Below, in pieces: positions 20,479-29,347 of a DNA stretch of 64,000 nucleotides. The DNA is from Rhodothalassiaceae bacterium. GTDB taxonomy: Bacteria; Pseudomonadota; Alphaproteobacteria; Sphingomonadales; Rhodothalassiaceae. Location of the stretch: positions 2,765,381 through 2,829,380 of the forward strand of contig BPKC01000001.1 in NCBI GenBank assembly GCA_026004935.1, written 5' to 3'. The stretch's first letter is position 1. Every line of letters starts with the position of its first letter. The notes under the pieces were generated by a model. That model was not told the origin of the DNA. It searched no databases and worked only from the letters and a program-made list of their open reading frames with translations. Made by a program: the position numbers and the translations under genes.

Positions 20479-20535
20479 GACGCCTTCTCCCGTCAGCTTC
20501 CGCCGTCCGCCTGCCGGACCCCGAGCCCGGCGCCG

Positions 20536-21144
20536 TCAGCCGCCGCCGGCCGCCTTCGCCGCGAGATGCCGGCTGCCCGGCTTTTCCGCCGGAATGCGGG
20601 CGAGCCACTCCGGCACCTCCTCGGGCGCGAAGCTCGGCGCATCGATCTCGAGCAGCGCGACGAAGGGCACGCCGAGATCCGCACGCCCGCCCGAGCGGTC
20701 AACCAGCGCCGCGGCCGCCACCGGCTCGCCGCCATGCGCGCGGATGAGATCAAGCGTCTCGCGCGACGACAGGCCGGTGGTCACCACATCCTCTACCATC
20801 AGAATTCTTTGCGCCGGATTAATGGCGAAACCGCGGCGCAGCATGAGCCGCCCCTCCACGCGTTCCGCGAATATCGCGGGCACGCCGAGCTGGCGGCCCA
20901 TCTCGTAGCCCACGATCACCCCGCCCATGGCCGGCGAGACGACGAGCTCGATGCCCTCGGCCAGCCCGGCCGCGCGCAGCCTGTCCGCCAGCGCCGCGCA
21001 CAGGCGCGCGGCCCGGCGCGGATCCATCAGCACCCGGGCGCACTGCAGATAGACGGGGCTGTGGCGGCCCGAGGAGAGGATGAAATGGCCCTCGAGATAG
21101 GCCCCGGCCGCCCGGAACTCGTCGAGAATCGCTTCCCGGTCCAT
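20536..21144 (-). CDS. pyrE: Orotate phosphoribosyltransferase
   Basis: Adds ribose-5-phosphate from PRPP to orotate in UMP synthesis. 202 residues. AYLEGHFILSSGRHSPVYLQCA near the N-terminus is the orotate-site region. VVSPAMGGVIVGYEMGRQLG and the PRPP-binding motif ILMVEDVVTTGLSSRETL follow. GGAGA is 7 nt before the ATG at 21144; the frame extends to 21180 without a better site. It precedes the DUF2062-pdxJ-acpS run on the same strand with a 57-bp gap. Confidence 0.95.
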   Translation of the reverse strand: MDREAILDEFRAAGAYLEGHFILSSGRHSPVYLQCARVLMDPRRAARLCAALADRLRAAGLAEGIELVVSPAMGGVIVGYEMGRQLGVPAIFAERVEGRLMLRRGFAINPAQRILMVEDVVTTGLSSRETLDLIRAHGGEPVAAAALVDRSGGRADLGVPFVALLEIDAPSFAPEEVPEWLARIPAEKPGSRHLAAKAAGGG

Positions 21145-21253
21145 GACAGATTCTCCAATCGCACACGGGTCGCGGCGCACGCCGGGCGGCGCGCCGCCGG
21201 TGCCGGGCCGGCCGGTAGCATGGCCGGCGCCGCGCGCACAAGGACGCCGGCTC

Positions 21254-21862
21254 TCACGAGGAGGAGCCGGAGCGGCCCTTCTTGAGCTCCTTGAGCTCGC
21301 GCTCGATCGCGGCCAGCTGGCGCTCGAGCACGGACAGCCGGTTCGCGGCCCCGCCGTCCGCGGGCTCGCGCGCGGCCGGCTCGTCCGCCGGCGCGGATGC
21401 GGCCGGCATCTGGCCCCAGAAGGCCGCCATCGCCTGCTGAAAGTTGCGCATGCCCTCTTCGGCCATCCGGCCCATCGCCTGCCACATGCCGGTCGGGTCC
21501 ATCGCCCGCGTCATCATCCGGCGCATCTCGTCCTGCTGGCAGACGAAGGCCTGCATCGCCGCCTCGAGATAGCGGGGCAGCATCTGGCCCAGGCTGTCGC
21601 CGTAGAAGCGGATGAGCTGGCGCAGGAAATCCTCCGGCAGCAGGGTCGCGCCCCTGTTTTCCTGCTCGAAGATGATCTGGGTGAGCACCTGGCGCGTGAG
21701 ATCCTCGCCCGTCTTCGCGTCGCGCACCACGAAGTCGCGGCCGGCGCGCACCAGCTCGGCCAGATCCTCCAGCGTCACGTAGCTCGACGTCTCGGTGTTG
21801 TAGAGCCGGCGGTTCGCGTATTTCTTGATGACCACCGGCTCGGCCGTCTTCTCCCCGCTCAT
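21254..21862 (-). CDS. phaR: Polyhydroxyalkanoate synthesis repressor PhaR
   Basis: DNA- and PHA-binding regulator that represses phasin and PHA genes until polymer accumulates. 202 residues. The N-terminal PHB_acc_N domain is unmistakable (VVIKKYANRRLYNTETSSYV, then LEDLAELVRAGRDFVVRDAKTG). It is followed by accessory segments containing LTQIIFEQENRGATLLPEDFLRQLIRFYG and a Met/Gln-rich amphipathic region, then a C-terminal coiled coil (LSVLERQLAAIERELKELKKG). It is divergent from phaB, so the 305-bp space between them probably holds promoters for both, possibly a PhaR site. No phaC or phasin is in the window. Confidence 0.93.
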   Translation of the reverse strand: MSGEKTAEPVVIKKYANRRLYNTETSSYVTLEDLAELVRAGRDFVVRDAKTGEDLTRQVLTQIIFEQENRGATLLPEDFLRQLIRFYGDSLGQMLPRYLEAAMQAFVCQQDEMRRMMTRAMDPTGMWQAMGRMAEEGMRNFQQAMAAFWGQMPAASAPADEPAAREPADGGAANRLSVLERQLAAIERELKELKKGRSGSSS

Positions 21863-22167
21863 GTCCCGATCCTGGCAGGCCGCCTTCCCGTTCGCGCGCC
21901 CCAGTCTTGCCGCAGCGCGCGCGTCATGCAAGGGTGATTTTGCACTGCGTCATGAGCCGGCCGCCGCATTCCCGCCATCGGAGCCGCTCATGCCGTGGTC
22001 CAAGACGCCCGCCATCGAGCGGGCGCGGGGACGGGATCCGCGCAAGGGACGGGACGGGAACCCGCACGGGGCCGGCGCCGTTGTGAGGAGGCGGCTCCTG
22101 CGGCGCGCAGGGGCGTGTGCGTGCGGGATTCAAGGGTGGAAGACGAGCGGAGACGGGAGCAGCAGAC

Positions 22168-22893
22168 ATGACGGGACGAGTCGCACTGGTCACCGGCGGC
22201 ACGCGCGGCATCGGCGCCGCGATCGCAAGGGCCCTGAAGGAGAGGGGACACAAGGTCGCCGTCACCTATCACGGCAATGACGAGCGGGCGAAGGCGTTCA
22301 CGGCCGAGACGGGCATTCCCGCCTTCAAGTGGGACGTGGCCGACTTCGACGCCTGCCAGGCCGGCGTCGCCAGGGTGGAGGCGGAACTCGGCCCCGTCGA
22401 CATTCTCGTCAACAACGCCGGCATCACCCGTGACGCGACGCTGGTGAAGATGACCCGCGAGATGTGGGAGGAGGTGATCGCGACCAATCTCTCCTCCTGC
22501 TTCAACATGGCGAAGGCGGTCTTTCCCGGCATGCGCGAGCGGGGCTTCGGCCGCATCGTCAACATCAGCTCGATCAACGGCCAGGCCGGCCAGTACGGCC
22601 AGACGAACTACGCCGCGGCCAAGGCGGGCATGATCGGATTCACCAAGGCGCTCGCCCTGGAAGGTGCGCGCTGCAACGTGACGGTGAACGCCGTCGCCCC
22701 CGGCTACATCGACACCGACATGGTCGCCGCGGTGCCCCAGCATGTGCTCGAGAAGATCATCGCGCGCATCCCGGTCGGCCGCCTCGGCAAGCCGGAGGAG
22801 ATCGCCCGCGCCGTCGTCTTCCTCACCGAGGACGAGGCGGGCTTCATCACCGGGGCGACGATCGCGGTGAACGGCGGCCAGTACATGGCCTGA
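22168..22893 (+). CDS. phaB: Acetoacetyl-CoA reductase
   Basis: NADPH-dependent reduction of acetoacetyl-CoA to (R)-3-hydroxybutyryl-CoA, precursor of polyhydroxybutyrate. 241 residues, short-chain dehydrogenase fold. Cofactor loop ALVTGGTRGIGAAIA, NNAGITRDATLVKM, catalytic Ser in NISSINGQAGQYGQ, and the Tyr-Lys pair in TNYAAAKAGMIGFTKALA. The C-terminal INGGQYM-type ending (VNGGQYMA) is typical of PhaB and separates it from FabG. GGGAG is 8 nt before the ATG. It faces phaR, supporting the PHB assignment, and is nearly contiguous with a convergent TPR gene (8 bp). Confidence 0.94.
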   Translation: MTGRVALVTGGTRGIGAAIARALKERGHKVAVTYHGNDERAKAFTAETGIPAFKWDVADFDACQAGVARVEAELGPVDILVNNAGITRDATLVKMTREMWEEVIATNLSSCFNMAKAVFPGMRERGFGRIVNISSINGQAGQYGQTNYAAAKAGMIGFTKALALEGARCNVTVNAVAPGYIDTDMVAAVPQHVLEKIIARIPVGRLGKPEEIARAVVFLTEDEAGFITGATIAVNGGQYMA

Positions 22894-22901
22894 CCGGGGC
22901 C

Positions 22902-23747
22902 TCAGCCGCCGGGCGGGCGGTCGGCGTAGGGCAGAAGGCCCCGCGCGAGCTCGATCAGCGCGCGCGGCTCCACCCCTTCGTCCGCCGCCGCAAGAAGCGC
23001 CATGGCCCGCTCCTTGAGCGCGCGGGTGAACGCGTCCTTCGGCGCCAGGGCGCGGGCGTCGCGCAGGAGGGCGAGGCCGCGTGCGAGGCCCTCGTCGCCC
23101 AGCGCCACCAGCGTCAGCCCGCAGCCGATGACGATGGCGGGCTCGTCCGGCGCGCGCGCGATCGCCTCCTCGCACCGGCGCCGCGCCGCACCCTTGCGCG
23201 CACCGAAGAACAGCGGCCCGATCACGCCGCCCGCTCCGAGGCGCGTGCGGGCATGCCAGGTGGCGATGGCCGCGATCACGAAGGGATTGTCGGGCGCCAG
23301 CGCTTCGGCCCGCTCGAGCAGCGCGCGCGCCCGGTGCACATCGGCGATGCTGCGCGATTCGACGGCGCGGAAGCCGTAGGCGGCGGCCGCCTGCAGAAGC
23401 GCCGACACATTGTCGGGATCCATCTCGAGCGCCCGTTCGGCGAGCGCCCGCGCCGTCTCGACGATCCGCTGCCGCGCCGCGCCCGGCGGCAGGAACGCGC
23501 CCTGCGCCAGCGCCGCGCGGGCGCCGAGCGCCAGCAGATCCGCGCACCGCCCGCCCTCGGCCGCAGCGATCACCGCGTCATGGCGCCCCGCCGCGAAGGC
23601 CTCCTCCAGGGCGGCGACCGGGCATGCGCCCCCGCCGCCTGCCGGCCCGGCGGCAGCCGCGGCGAGCAGCAGCACGAGGCCCGGCAGAAGCCCCGCCACG
23701 ATCCGCCGGGATCCGCGGCCGCCATGGCGCAGGCGCGCGCGGCGCAT
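22902..23747 (-). CDS. Secreted TPR-like protein of unknown function
   Basis: 281 residues. A basic N-terminus (MRRARLRHGGRGSRR) and a hydrophobic stretch at about 16-36 make a probable signal peptide; no lipobox Cys was identified with confidence. The body is alanine-rich helical repeats of TPR type: ALAERALEMDPDNVSALLQAAAAYG, ARALLERAEALAPDNPFVIAAIATW, then RCEEAIARAPDEPAIVIGCG and LLRDARALAPKDAFTRAL. No catalytic motif. The frame stays open upstream to 24206, through part of infC on the same strand, but that is composition; 23747 gives the signal peptide. It converges on phaB. Confidence 0.7.
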   Translation of the reverse strand: MRRARLRHGGRGSRRIVAGLLPGLVLLLAAAAAGPAGGGGACPVAALEEAFAAGRHDAVIAAAEGGRCADLLALGARAALAQGAFLPPGAARQRIVETARALAERALEMDPDNVSALLQAAAAYGFRAVESRSIADVHRARALLERAEALAPDNPFVIAAIATWHARTRLGAGGVIGPLFFGARKGAARRRCEEAIARAPDEPAIVIGCGLTLVALGDEGLARGLALLRDARALAPKDAFTRALKERAMALLAAADEGVEPRALIELARGLLPYADRPPGG

Positions 23748-23863
23748 GTGCGGTGCCTCTCCTCCTTCCGCCCGCCGACCCTCGGCCGCCATCATGTCAC
23801 AGCCCCCCGCGGCCGCCAAGCGCGCGGCGGGCGGAAGAGCCGGTGAGAGGGAGAAGAAGCGGC

Positions 23864-24409
23864 CTATTTGGCGGGCGCCAGCACCATCGTCATCTGACGG
23901 CCCTCCATGCGCGGGGCCGCCTCGACCTTGGCGAGTTCGGCAAGCCGCGCCTCGGCCCGTTCCAGCACGGCGCGGCCGAGCTCCTGATGCGAGAGTTCGC
24001 GGCCGCGGAAGCGGATGGTGAGCTTGACCTTGTCGCCCGCCGTGAGAAAGCGTTCGGCCGCCTTCATCTTGGTATCGAAGTCGTGATCGTCGATGGTCGG
24101 CCGCATCTTGAGCTCCTTGACCTCCTGGGTCTTCTGCTTCTTCTTGGCCGCGGCCGCCTTTTTCTGCTGTTCGTACTTGTATTTGCCGAAATCCATCACC
24201 TTGCACACGGGCGGCGTGGACTGGGGTGCGATCTCGACGAGATCGAGACCGGCCTCTTCGGCCATCTCGAGAGCGGTGTGGATGTCGACGATGCCGTGAT
24301 TCTGCCCGTCCGGGCCGATGAGGCGCACCTCGCGTGCGGTGATGGCGTCATTGACCCGCGGTCCCGAGGAGCGGGGCTGCGGAGCCATTCTGCGACGAAG
24401 GTCAGCGAT
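23864..24409 (-). CDS. infC: Translation initiation factor IF-3 with probable ATC start codon
   Basis: Binds the 30S subunit, checks the initiation codon and prevents premature 50S joining. Core motifs: [49 protein letters not shown], the basic linker, then the C-terminal domain with [32 protein letters not shown]. Starting at ATC (24407-24409) gives 181 residues, the normal IF-3 length, with GGGAG 9 nt upstream. The first in-frame ATG (24388) would give 174 residues with no site of that quality. Rare AUU/AUC starts are the known basis of infC autoregulation. It follows thrS, the usual neighbour. Confidence 0.93.
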   Translation of the reverse strand: MADLRRRMAPQPRSSGPRVNDAITAREVRLIGPDGQNHGIVDIHTALEMAEEAGLDLVEIAPQSTPPVCKVMDFGKYKYEQQKKAAAAKKKQKTQEVKELKMRPTIDDHDFDTKMKAAERFLTAGDKVKLTIRFRGRELSHQELGRAVLERAEARLAELAKVEAAPRMEGRQMTMVLAPAK

Positions 24410-24460
24410 GGTCTGGTTCTCCCTTTTCCGTTTCCGTCCGGGCGCACATGAATGCACCCG

Positions 24461-24483
24461 CCCCGCCGGCCGCACCGGCGGGG
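24461..24483 (-). promoter_or_regulatory. Perfect 9-bp hairpin in the thrS-infC leader
   Basis: CCCCGCCGG (24461-24469) and CCGGCGGGG (24475-24483) pair around a 5-nt loop, about 50 nt upstream of the ATC start of infC. No U-tract follows on the minus strand, so it is not a simple terminator. It may be a leader structure involved in infC translation control or a processing site between thrS and infC. Confidence 0.4.
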
Positions 24484-24570
24484 TGCGGCATCATAGCCCA
24501 AGCTTTGCGGGAAGGCGAGTGACCGAAAAGCCACACCGGCCAAAAAAACGCATGCCGGACATGGCCGTGC

Positions 24571-26511
24571 TCATGCCGGCGGCCGGGCCGCCGCGGACAG
24601 CTTCGCGACGAGCGCGTCGAGATCGAGGCTTTCCTGGCGCTCGCTCCCATGGCTGCGCAGGGTCACGCGGCGCTCCTCCGCCTCGCGCCGGCCGATGATG
24701 ACGAGATGCGGCACCTTGGCCAGCGTGTGCTCGCGGATCTTGTAGCTGATCTTCTCGTTCCTCAGATCCGCCTCGGCCCTGAGCCCGGCCGCCTTCAGCG
24801 CTTCGGCCACCTCGCGCGCCCATGTGTCGCCGTCGCTCGTAATCGTCAGCACCGCCGCCTGCACGGGGGCGAGCCACAGCGGCATCCAGCCGGCGTAATG
24901 CTCTATGAGGATGCCGATGAAGCGCTCGAAGGACCCCAGGATCGCGCGATGCAGCATCACCGGCCGGTGGCGGTCGCCATCGGCGCCGATGTAGCTGGCA
25001 TCCAGCCGCTCCGGCAGCACGAAGTCCACCTGCAGCGTCCCGCACTGCCAGTCGCGGCCGATGGCGTCTCTCAGCACGAATTCGAGCTTCGGCCCGTAGA
25101 AGGCGCCCTCGCCGGGATTGCGCTCGACAGCGAGCCCCATCGCCCGCACCGCATCCTGAAGCGCGGCCTCCGCCCGGTCCCAGGTGGCATCCGATCCGGC
25201 GCGCTTTGCGGGCCGGTCCGAGAACTTGATGGTGACATCCTCGAACCCGAGGTCGCGGTAGACCTGGAAAAGAAGCTCCGTGAACGCCCGGGTCTCGGAC
25301 TCGATCTGGTCTTCGGTGCAGAAGATGTGGGCGTCGTCCTGCACGAAGCCGCGCACCCGCATCAGCCCGTGCATCGCCCCCGACGGCTCGTAGCGGTGGC
25401 AGGAGCCGAACTCGGCCATCCTCAGCGGCAGATCGCGGTAGCTGTGGATGCGCCGGTTGAAGATCTGCACATGGCAGGGGCAGTTCATCGGCTTGATGGC
25501 GAAATCGCGCTCGTCGATCTCGAGCGCATACATGTTCTCGCGGAACTTTTCCCAGTGGCCCGAACGCTCCCACAGCGACCGGTCCACGATCATCGGCGTG
25601 TTGACCTCCCGGTAGCCGGCCGCATCGAGGCGCCGGCGCATGTAGGCCTGCAGCGCGCGGTAGATGGTCCAGCCCTTCGGATGCCAGAAGACCATCCCCG
25701 GCGCCTCCTCCTGGAAGTGGAAGAGGTCGAGCTCGCGCCCCAGCCGGCGGTGATCGCGGCGCTCGGCTTCCTCCAGGCGGTGGAGATGGGCCTTGAGCTC
25801 CTTTTCGTCCCGCCAGGCGGTGCCGTAGATGCGCTGGAGCATGGGATTGCGGGAGTCCCCGCGCCAGTAGGCGCCGGCCACCCGCATCAGCTTGAAGGCG
25901 TGCCCCGTGTCCTTCGAGCTCGGCATGTGCGGACCGCGGCACAGATCGAGCCATCTGTCGCCGTGGCGGTAGATCGAGATCTCCTCGTCTTCGGGCAGAT
26001 CCTCTATGATCTCGGCCTTGTATTCCTCGCCGATGGAGCGGAAGTAGCGGATCGCCTCCTCGCGGTCCCAGACCTCGCGGCGGATGGGCTCGGCGCGGTC
26101 CACGATCTCGTGCATGCGCCGCTCGATGCGCTCGAGATCCTCCGGGGTGAACGGCTCGTCGCGGGCGAAGTCGTAGTAGAAGCCGTCTTCGATGGTCGGG
26201 CCGATGGTCACCTGGGTGCCGGGATAGAGCTCCTGGACGGCCTCCGCCAGGATGTGCGCGGCGTCATGACGGATCAGCTCCAGCGCCTCGGGGCTCTTGC
26301 GGGTGATGATCTCGACCTCGGCATCCTCCGTGATCGGCAGGTAGAGATCCTGCAGCCGGCCGTTCACCTTCACCGCCAGCGCCGCTTTTGCGAGTCCCGG
26401 GCCGATGTCGCGGGCGATCTCCTCGCCGGTGGGCGCATGGTCGTATTCGCGCACGCTGCCGTCGGGCAGCGTGATCCGCACCACGCCCGAGCTCACCGCC
26501 ACCTCGTTCAT
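24571..26511 (-). CDS. thrS: Threonyl-tRNA synthetase
   Basis: Charges tRNA-Thr and edits mischarged Ser-tRNA. 646 residues, full length. The TGS domain (about 1-70) is followed by the editing domain with [17 protein letters not shown] and CRGPHMPSS (conserved His and Cys). The class II core has VNTPMI, the zinc-site run [36 protein letters not shown] and [21 protein letters not shown]. The anticodon-binding domain is the last 100 residues. The infC leader begins just downstream. No T-box or other leader regulator was recognised in the 215 bp upstream. Confidence 0.97.
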   Translation of the reverse strand: MNEVAVSSGVVRITLPDGSVREYDHAPTGEEIARDIGPGLAKAALAVKVNGRLQDLYLPITEDAEVEIITRKSPEALELIRHDAAHILAEAVQELYPGTQVTIGPTIEDGFYYDFARDEPFTPEDLERIERRMHEIVDRAEPIRREVWDREEAIRYFRSIGEEYKAEIIEDLPEDEEISIYRHGDRWLDLCRGPHMPSSKDTGHAFKLMRVAGAYWRGDSRNPMLQRIYGTAWRDEKELKAHLHRLEEAERRDHRRLGRELDLFHFQEEAPGMVFWHPKGWTIYRALQAYMRRRLDAAGYREVNTPMIVDRSLWERSGHWEKFRENMYALEIDERDFAIKPMNCPCHVQIFNRRIHSYRDLPLRMAEFGSCHRYEPSGAMHGLMRVRGFVQDDAHIFCTEDQIESETRAFTELLFQVYRDLGFEDVTIKFSDRPAKRAGSDATWDRAEAALQDAVRAMGLAVERNPGEGAFYGPKLEFVLRDAIGRDWQCGTLQVDFVLPERLDASYIGADGDRHRPVMLHRAILGSFERFIGILIEHYAGWMPLWLAPVQAAVLTITSDGDTWAREVAEALKAAGLRAEADLRNEKISYKIREHTLAKVPHLVIIGRREAEERRVTLRSHGSERQESLDLDALVAKLSAAARPPA

Positions 26512-26726
26512 GGCTCCGTTCTCGTCGCTCCCGCCTGCCGCGATCCGTCCGTTCCGCGTCGCACGCGGCGGCCCGCGGAACCCGCCGCACTAATCACCGC
26601 CCGCACCGGCCTGTCAAGCAAGGCGGGTTGCCGCCGGCCCGGCACACGGGATAGGTCATGGAAGCGGTCGGGATGCCGGCCCGCGCCTTGCGGCGTCACC
26701 CGACCATGGATTGGAGGAATCCCCCC

Positions 26727-27503
26727 ATGCCCCGTTTCGTCGCCGTCGCCGGACGCCGCATCGCCTATGAACAGGTGCCGGGGCGCACGCCCGCCGTGGT
26801 CTTCCTCGGCGGCCTGCGCTCGGACATGACGGGCACCAAGGCGACCTTTCTCGACGCCTGGGCCCGCGCCGAGGGTCGCGCCTTCATCCGCCTCGACTAT
26901 TCCGGCCACGGCGCCTCCTCCGGCCGGTTCGAGGACGGCCGCATCGGCATGTGGCTGGAGGATGCGCTCGGCGTGATCGCCGAGGCCGCCCCGGGCCCCG
27001 TGGTGCTGGTGGGAAGCTCGCTCGGCGGCTGGATCGCGCTGCTTGCGGCGCGCCGGCTGAAGGAGCAGGTGAAGGGCCTGCTTCTCATCGCGCCCGCGCC
27101 CGACTTCACCGAGCGGCTCATCTGGGACGCGCTGACGGCCGATGAACGCGCCCGGCTGAAGGAGACGGGGACCCTCACGCTGCCGGCGGCGGAGGACGGC
27201 GAGGAGCCGCTTGTCATCAGCCACGGCTTCATCGAGGAGGCGCGCCGGCATCTGGTGCTCGCCGGCTACAATCCGGTGCCGATCCGCGCGCCCGTGCGCA
27301 TCCTGCACGGCATGCGCGACAAGGACGTGCCCTGGGAGCTGTCCTTCGAGCTCGCCGAGCGGCTGATGGCCGAGGATGTGGCGCTCACGCTGATCCGCAA
27401 CGGCGACCACCGGCTCTCCAGCCCGCGCGAGCTCGCGAAACTGCGGCACAGCCTCGAAGAGCTGCTCGCGACCATCGAGGCCGGGGACGCGCCCACCAGC
27501 TAG
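26727..27503 (+). CDS. Alpha/beta hydrolase (serine esterase/thioesterase-like)
   Basis: 258 residues, alpha/beta-hydrolase fold. The oxyanion region is VVFLGGLRSDMTGTKATFL. LDYSGHGASSG precedes the nucleophile elbow VGSSLGGWIALL (Ser near residue 98). The acid is probably Asp in HGMRDKDVPW and the base His in RNGDHRLSSPRELAKL. This arrangement resembles the ABHD10-like carboxylesterase group, but the substrate cannot be read from sequence. GGAGGA is 8 nt before ATG 26727, which decides against in-frame ATGs at 26658 and 26706. Its TAG stop overlaps the TAG of the convergent gene in one CTAG. Confidence 0.87.
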   Translation: MPRFVAVAGRRIAYEQVPGRTPAVVFLGGLRSDMTGTKATFLDAWARAEGRAFIRLDYSGHGASSGRFEDGRIGMWLEDALGVIAEAAPGPVVLVGSSLGGWIALLAARRLKEQVKGLLLIAPAPDFTERLIWDALTADERARLKETGTLTLPAAEDGEEPLVISHGFIEEARRHLVLAGYNPVPIRAPVRILHGMRDKDVPWELSFELAERLMAEDVALTLIRNGDHRLSSPRELAKLRHSLEELLATIEAGDAPTS

Positions 27504-28129
27504 CGCGGCGGGGCGGGGTCGCCCTGCTCGGCACCGAGTTCGCGCTGCAGGCGCAGCATCTCCGCCTCCAGCGCCGCAAGCTCCGCCTTGAGCTCGCCGT
27601 AGCGCGGGGACAGCAGCTCCAGCACCGCCTCGTCCGCGCCGCGATCCGCGGTGAGCGCCGCGGCGCGCCGCGCGAGCTCGCCGCGCCGGGCCTCGAGCAC
27701 CATGAGCCGCTCGGCGAGCGCGCGTCTGCGGGCGGGGTCGAGATGGGCGGCCGCACCGGTGAGGCTGCGCTGGACGGGAACCTGCAGCTCCGCATAGGCC
27801 CGGCGCAGCTCGGCGAAGGCCGCATCGAGCCGCGCCCTGTCGAAGGGTTCGGCCGCGAGCGCCGCGCGGACCTCGGCCTCCGCCGCCCTCAGCCGGGCGA
27901 GCCGGCGGGCGACCTCCTGCCGGTCGCGTCCGAGATTGGCGAGCAGGCGGGCCCGCAGATCCTCGGGCAGGGTTTCGTCCGGCACGACGAAGCGCAGCGT
28001 GAAGCTCTGCGGATCGCCCTCGCCCGTCGACGGGCGCAGCCGCCCGCCCAGCCACAGGCCGGCGAGAAAGACATTGGCGGCGAGCGACAGCCCCGCGACG
28101 AGGATGAGGATCTTCAGCCGCCGGTCCAT
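27500..28129 (-). CDS. Membrane-anchored periplasmic sensor-like protein (heavy-metal-resistance / CnrX-type fold)
   Basis: 209 residues. One N-terminal anchor (about 6-28, KILILVAGLSLAANVFLAGLWLG) is followed by a long helical periplasmic region: LPEDLRARLLANLGRDRQEVARRLARLRAAEAEVRAAL, then FDRARLDAAFAELRRAYAELQ. This is the four-helix pattern of the Metal_resist family. It has one His and no Cys, so the usual metal ligands are not obvious and the stimulus may not be a metal. Last gene of an ECF sigma/anti-sigma operon; its ATG overlaps the anti-sigma stop (TGATG). Confidence 0.72.
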   Translation of the reverse strand: MDRRLKILILVAGLSLAANVFLAGLWLGGRLRPSTGEGDPQSFTLRFVVPDETLPEDLRARLLANLGRDRQEVARRLARLRAAEAEVRAALAAEPFDRARLDAAFAELRRAYAELQVPVQRSLTGAAAHLDPARRRALAERLMVLEARRGELARRAAALTADRGADEAVLELLSPRYGELKAELAALEAEMLRLQRELGAEQGDPAPPR

Positions 28130-28569
28130 CAGAAGCCCCGCCCCTGGGGCCAGCCCTCCGTCAACGGCAGCTCGGCCGTGATCAGCGGCGTGACATCCAG
28201 CATCACCACCGGCCGCCGCTCGACGCCGCCCAGCATGATCCCGGCGATCAGCGCCACCAGCACGAGCGCCGCCTGCCCCAGGATGAGCGGCTTCAGCGCG
28301 GCATCGCGCCACCACGGCCCGAGCGCCGCCGCAAGCCCGAAAACCCCGCGGTCCCGGCGCCGGGCCGCCTCCGGTATGCGATGGAGCCGGGCGAGCAGCG
28401 CCGCATCCGGCGGGCGCGGCTCGGGCCACCGGGCGAGCAGCGCCGCAATCCGCGCCTCATCGTCGCCGCCCGTCCGCGCGCGCACCGGGTCGGTTTCCGC
28501 TCTTCGCTCCTCGCCGCCTTCCATCACCACCGGCTCCCGTCCATCCTGCGCCCGTGCCCGCACCCTCAT
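28129..28569 (-). CDS. Probable anti-sigma factor, single-pass membrane protein
   Basis: 146 residues. The acidic/basic cytoplasmic N-terminus (1-90) includes DDEARIAALLARWPEPRPPDAALLARLH. One membrane helix lies at about 93-114 (PLILGQAALVLVALIAGIMLG), then a short periplasmic tail. No zinc-binding HxxxCxxC motif is present. The call rests on topology and on being wedged between the ECF sigma gene (ATGA 4-nt overlap) and the periplasmic sensor-like gene (1-nt overlap). Expected to hold the sigma factor at the membrane. Confidence 0.7.
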   Translation of the reverse strand: MRVRARAQDGREPVVMEGGEERRAETDPVRARTGGDDEARIAALLARWPEPRPPDAALLARLHRIPEAARRRDRGVFGLAAALGPWWRDAALKPLILGQAALVLVALIAGIMLGGVERRPVVMLDVTPLITAELPLTEGWPQGRGF

Positions 28570-29144
28570 CCGCTCAGCGTCGCGAGAAGCTGGCGCCGGG
28601 CGCGCACGAGCAGCGCCTCGAAGGCCTTGACCGACACGCCCATGGCCTCGGCCGCCTCGCGGTTCGACAGGCCCTCGTAATATGTCAGCACGACCGCGAC
28701 CCGCTGGCGCAGGGGCAGACGCGCGACGGCCTCGCGCACCGCATGCACCCGGTCGAGACGCTCGACCCCGTCCAGATCAGCCGCCGCCTCCTCCACCTCG
28801 AGGAGGCCCGTGACCGGCCGGCGCTGCGCGCGGCGCCGGCGGTCCCGGCAGGCGTTGACCACCACCCGCAGGAACCAGGAGACGAAGCGCCCGCGCGCCG
28901 GGTCGAACCGCCGCGCCTGATGCCACAGGCGCTGGAAGGCCTCCTGGACCGCATCTTCCGCATCGGCGCGGTTGACGAGGGTGCGCTCGGCAACCCTGAG
29001 CGCGCGCGCCGCATGCCGGTCGACGAGCAGGCGGAAGGCCTGTGCATCCCGCGTCGAGGCGACGGCCGCCACGAGTTCCTCGTCGCTCGGCGCCGCCGCC
29101 TGCACCCGCCGCTCGTCCTGCCGCATCCATGCCTGCCGCATCAT
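28566..29144 (-). CDS. ECF-family RNA polymerase sigma factor
   Basis: 192 residues. Region 2 spans about 30-105: AFRLLVDRHAARALRVAERTLVNRADAEDAVQEAFQRLW and GRFVSWFLRVVVNACRDRRRR. Region 4 is near the C-terminus with LPLRQRVAVVLTYYEGLSNREAAEAMGVSVKAFEALLVRARRQL. Both DNA- and core-binding regions look intact. Tandem ATGs occur at 29144 and 29141; a GGAGAG sits immediately before them, so an ATG further in (29126) is possible. First gene of a three-gene overlapping operon; such sigma factors commonly autoregulate. Confidence 0.9.
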   Translation of the reverse strand: MMRQAWMRQDERRVQAAAPSDEELVAAVASTRDAQAFRLLVDRHAARALRVAERTLVNRADAEDAVQEAFQRLWHQARRFDPARGRFVSWFLRVVVNACRDRRRRAQRRPVTGLLEVEEAAADLDGVERLDRVHAVREAVARLPLRQRVAVVLTYYEGLSNREAAEAMGVSVKAFEALLVRARRQLLATLSG

Positions 29145-29347
29145 CTCTCCATGATCCCATACGCGCGCCCGGCCCGCAATCCTGCGCAGCCGGCGCACCG
29201 GGCAAGGGTCGCCGCAGGCGGGGTAGATGAATCCTCAACCAACTGGAACCGGAGGGCTGCGCGGGCTAGGATGCGGCCCATGAGCGCGGCGCGGCGCCGG
29301 CAGCGCATCGGGCGCCCGCATCGTGGGGATGATGATGGAGAGAGCCC

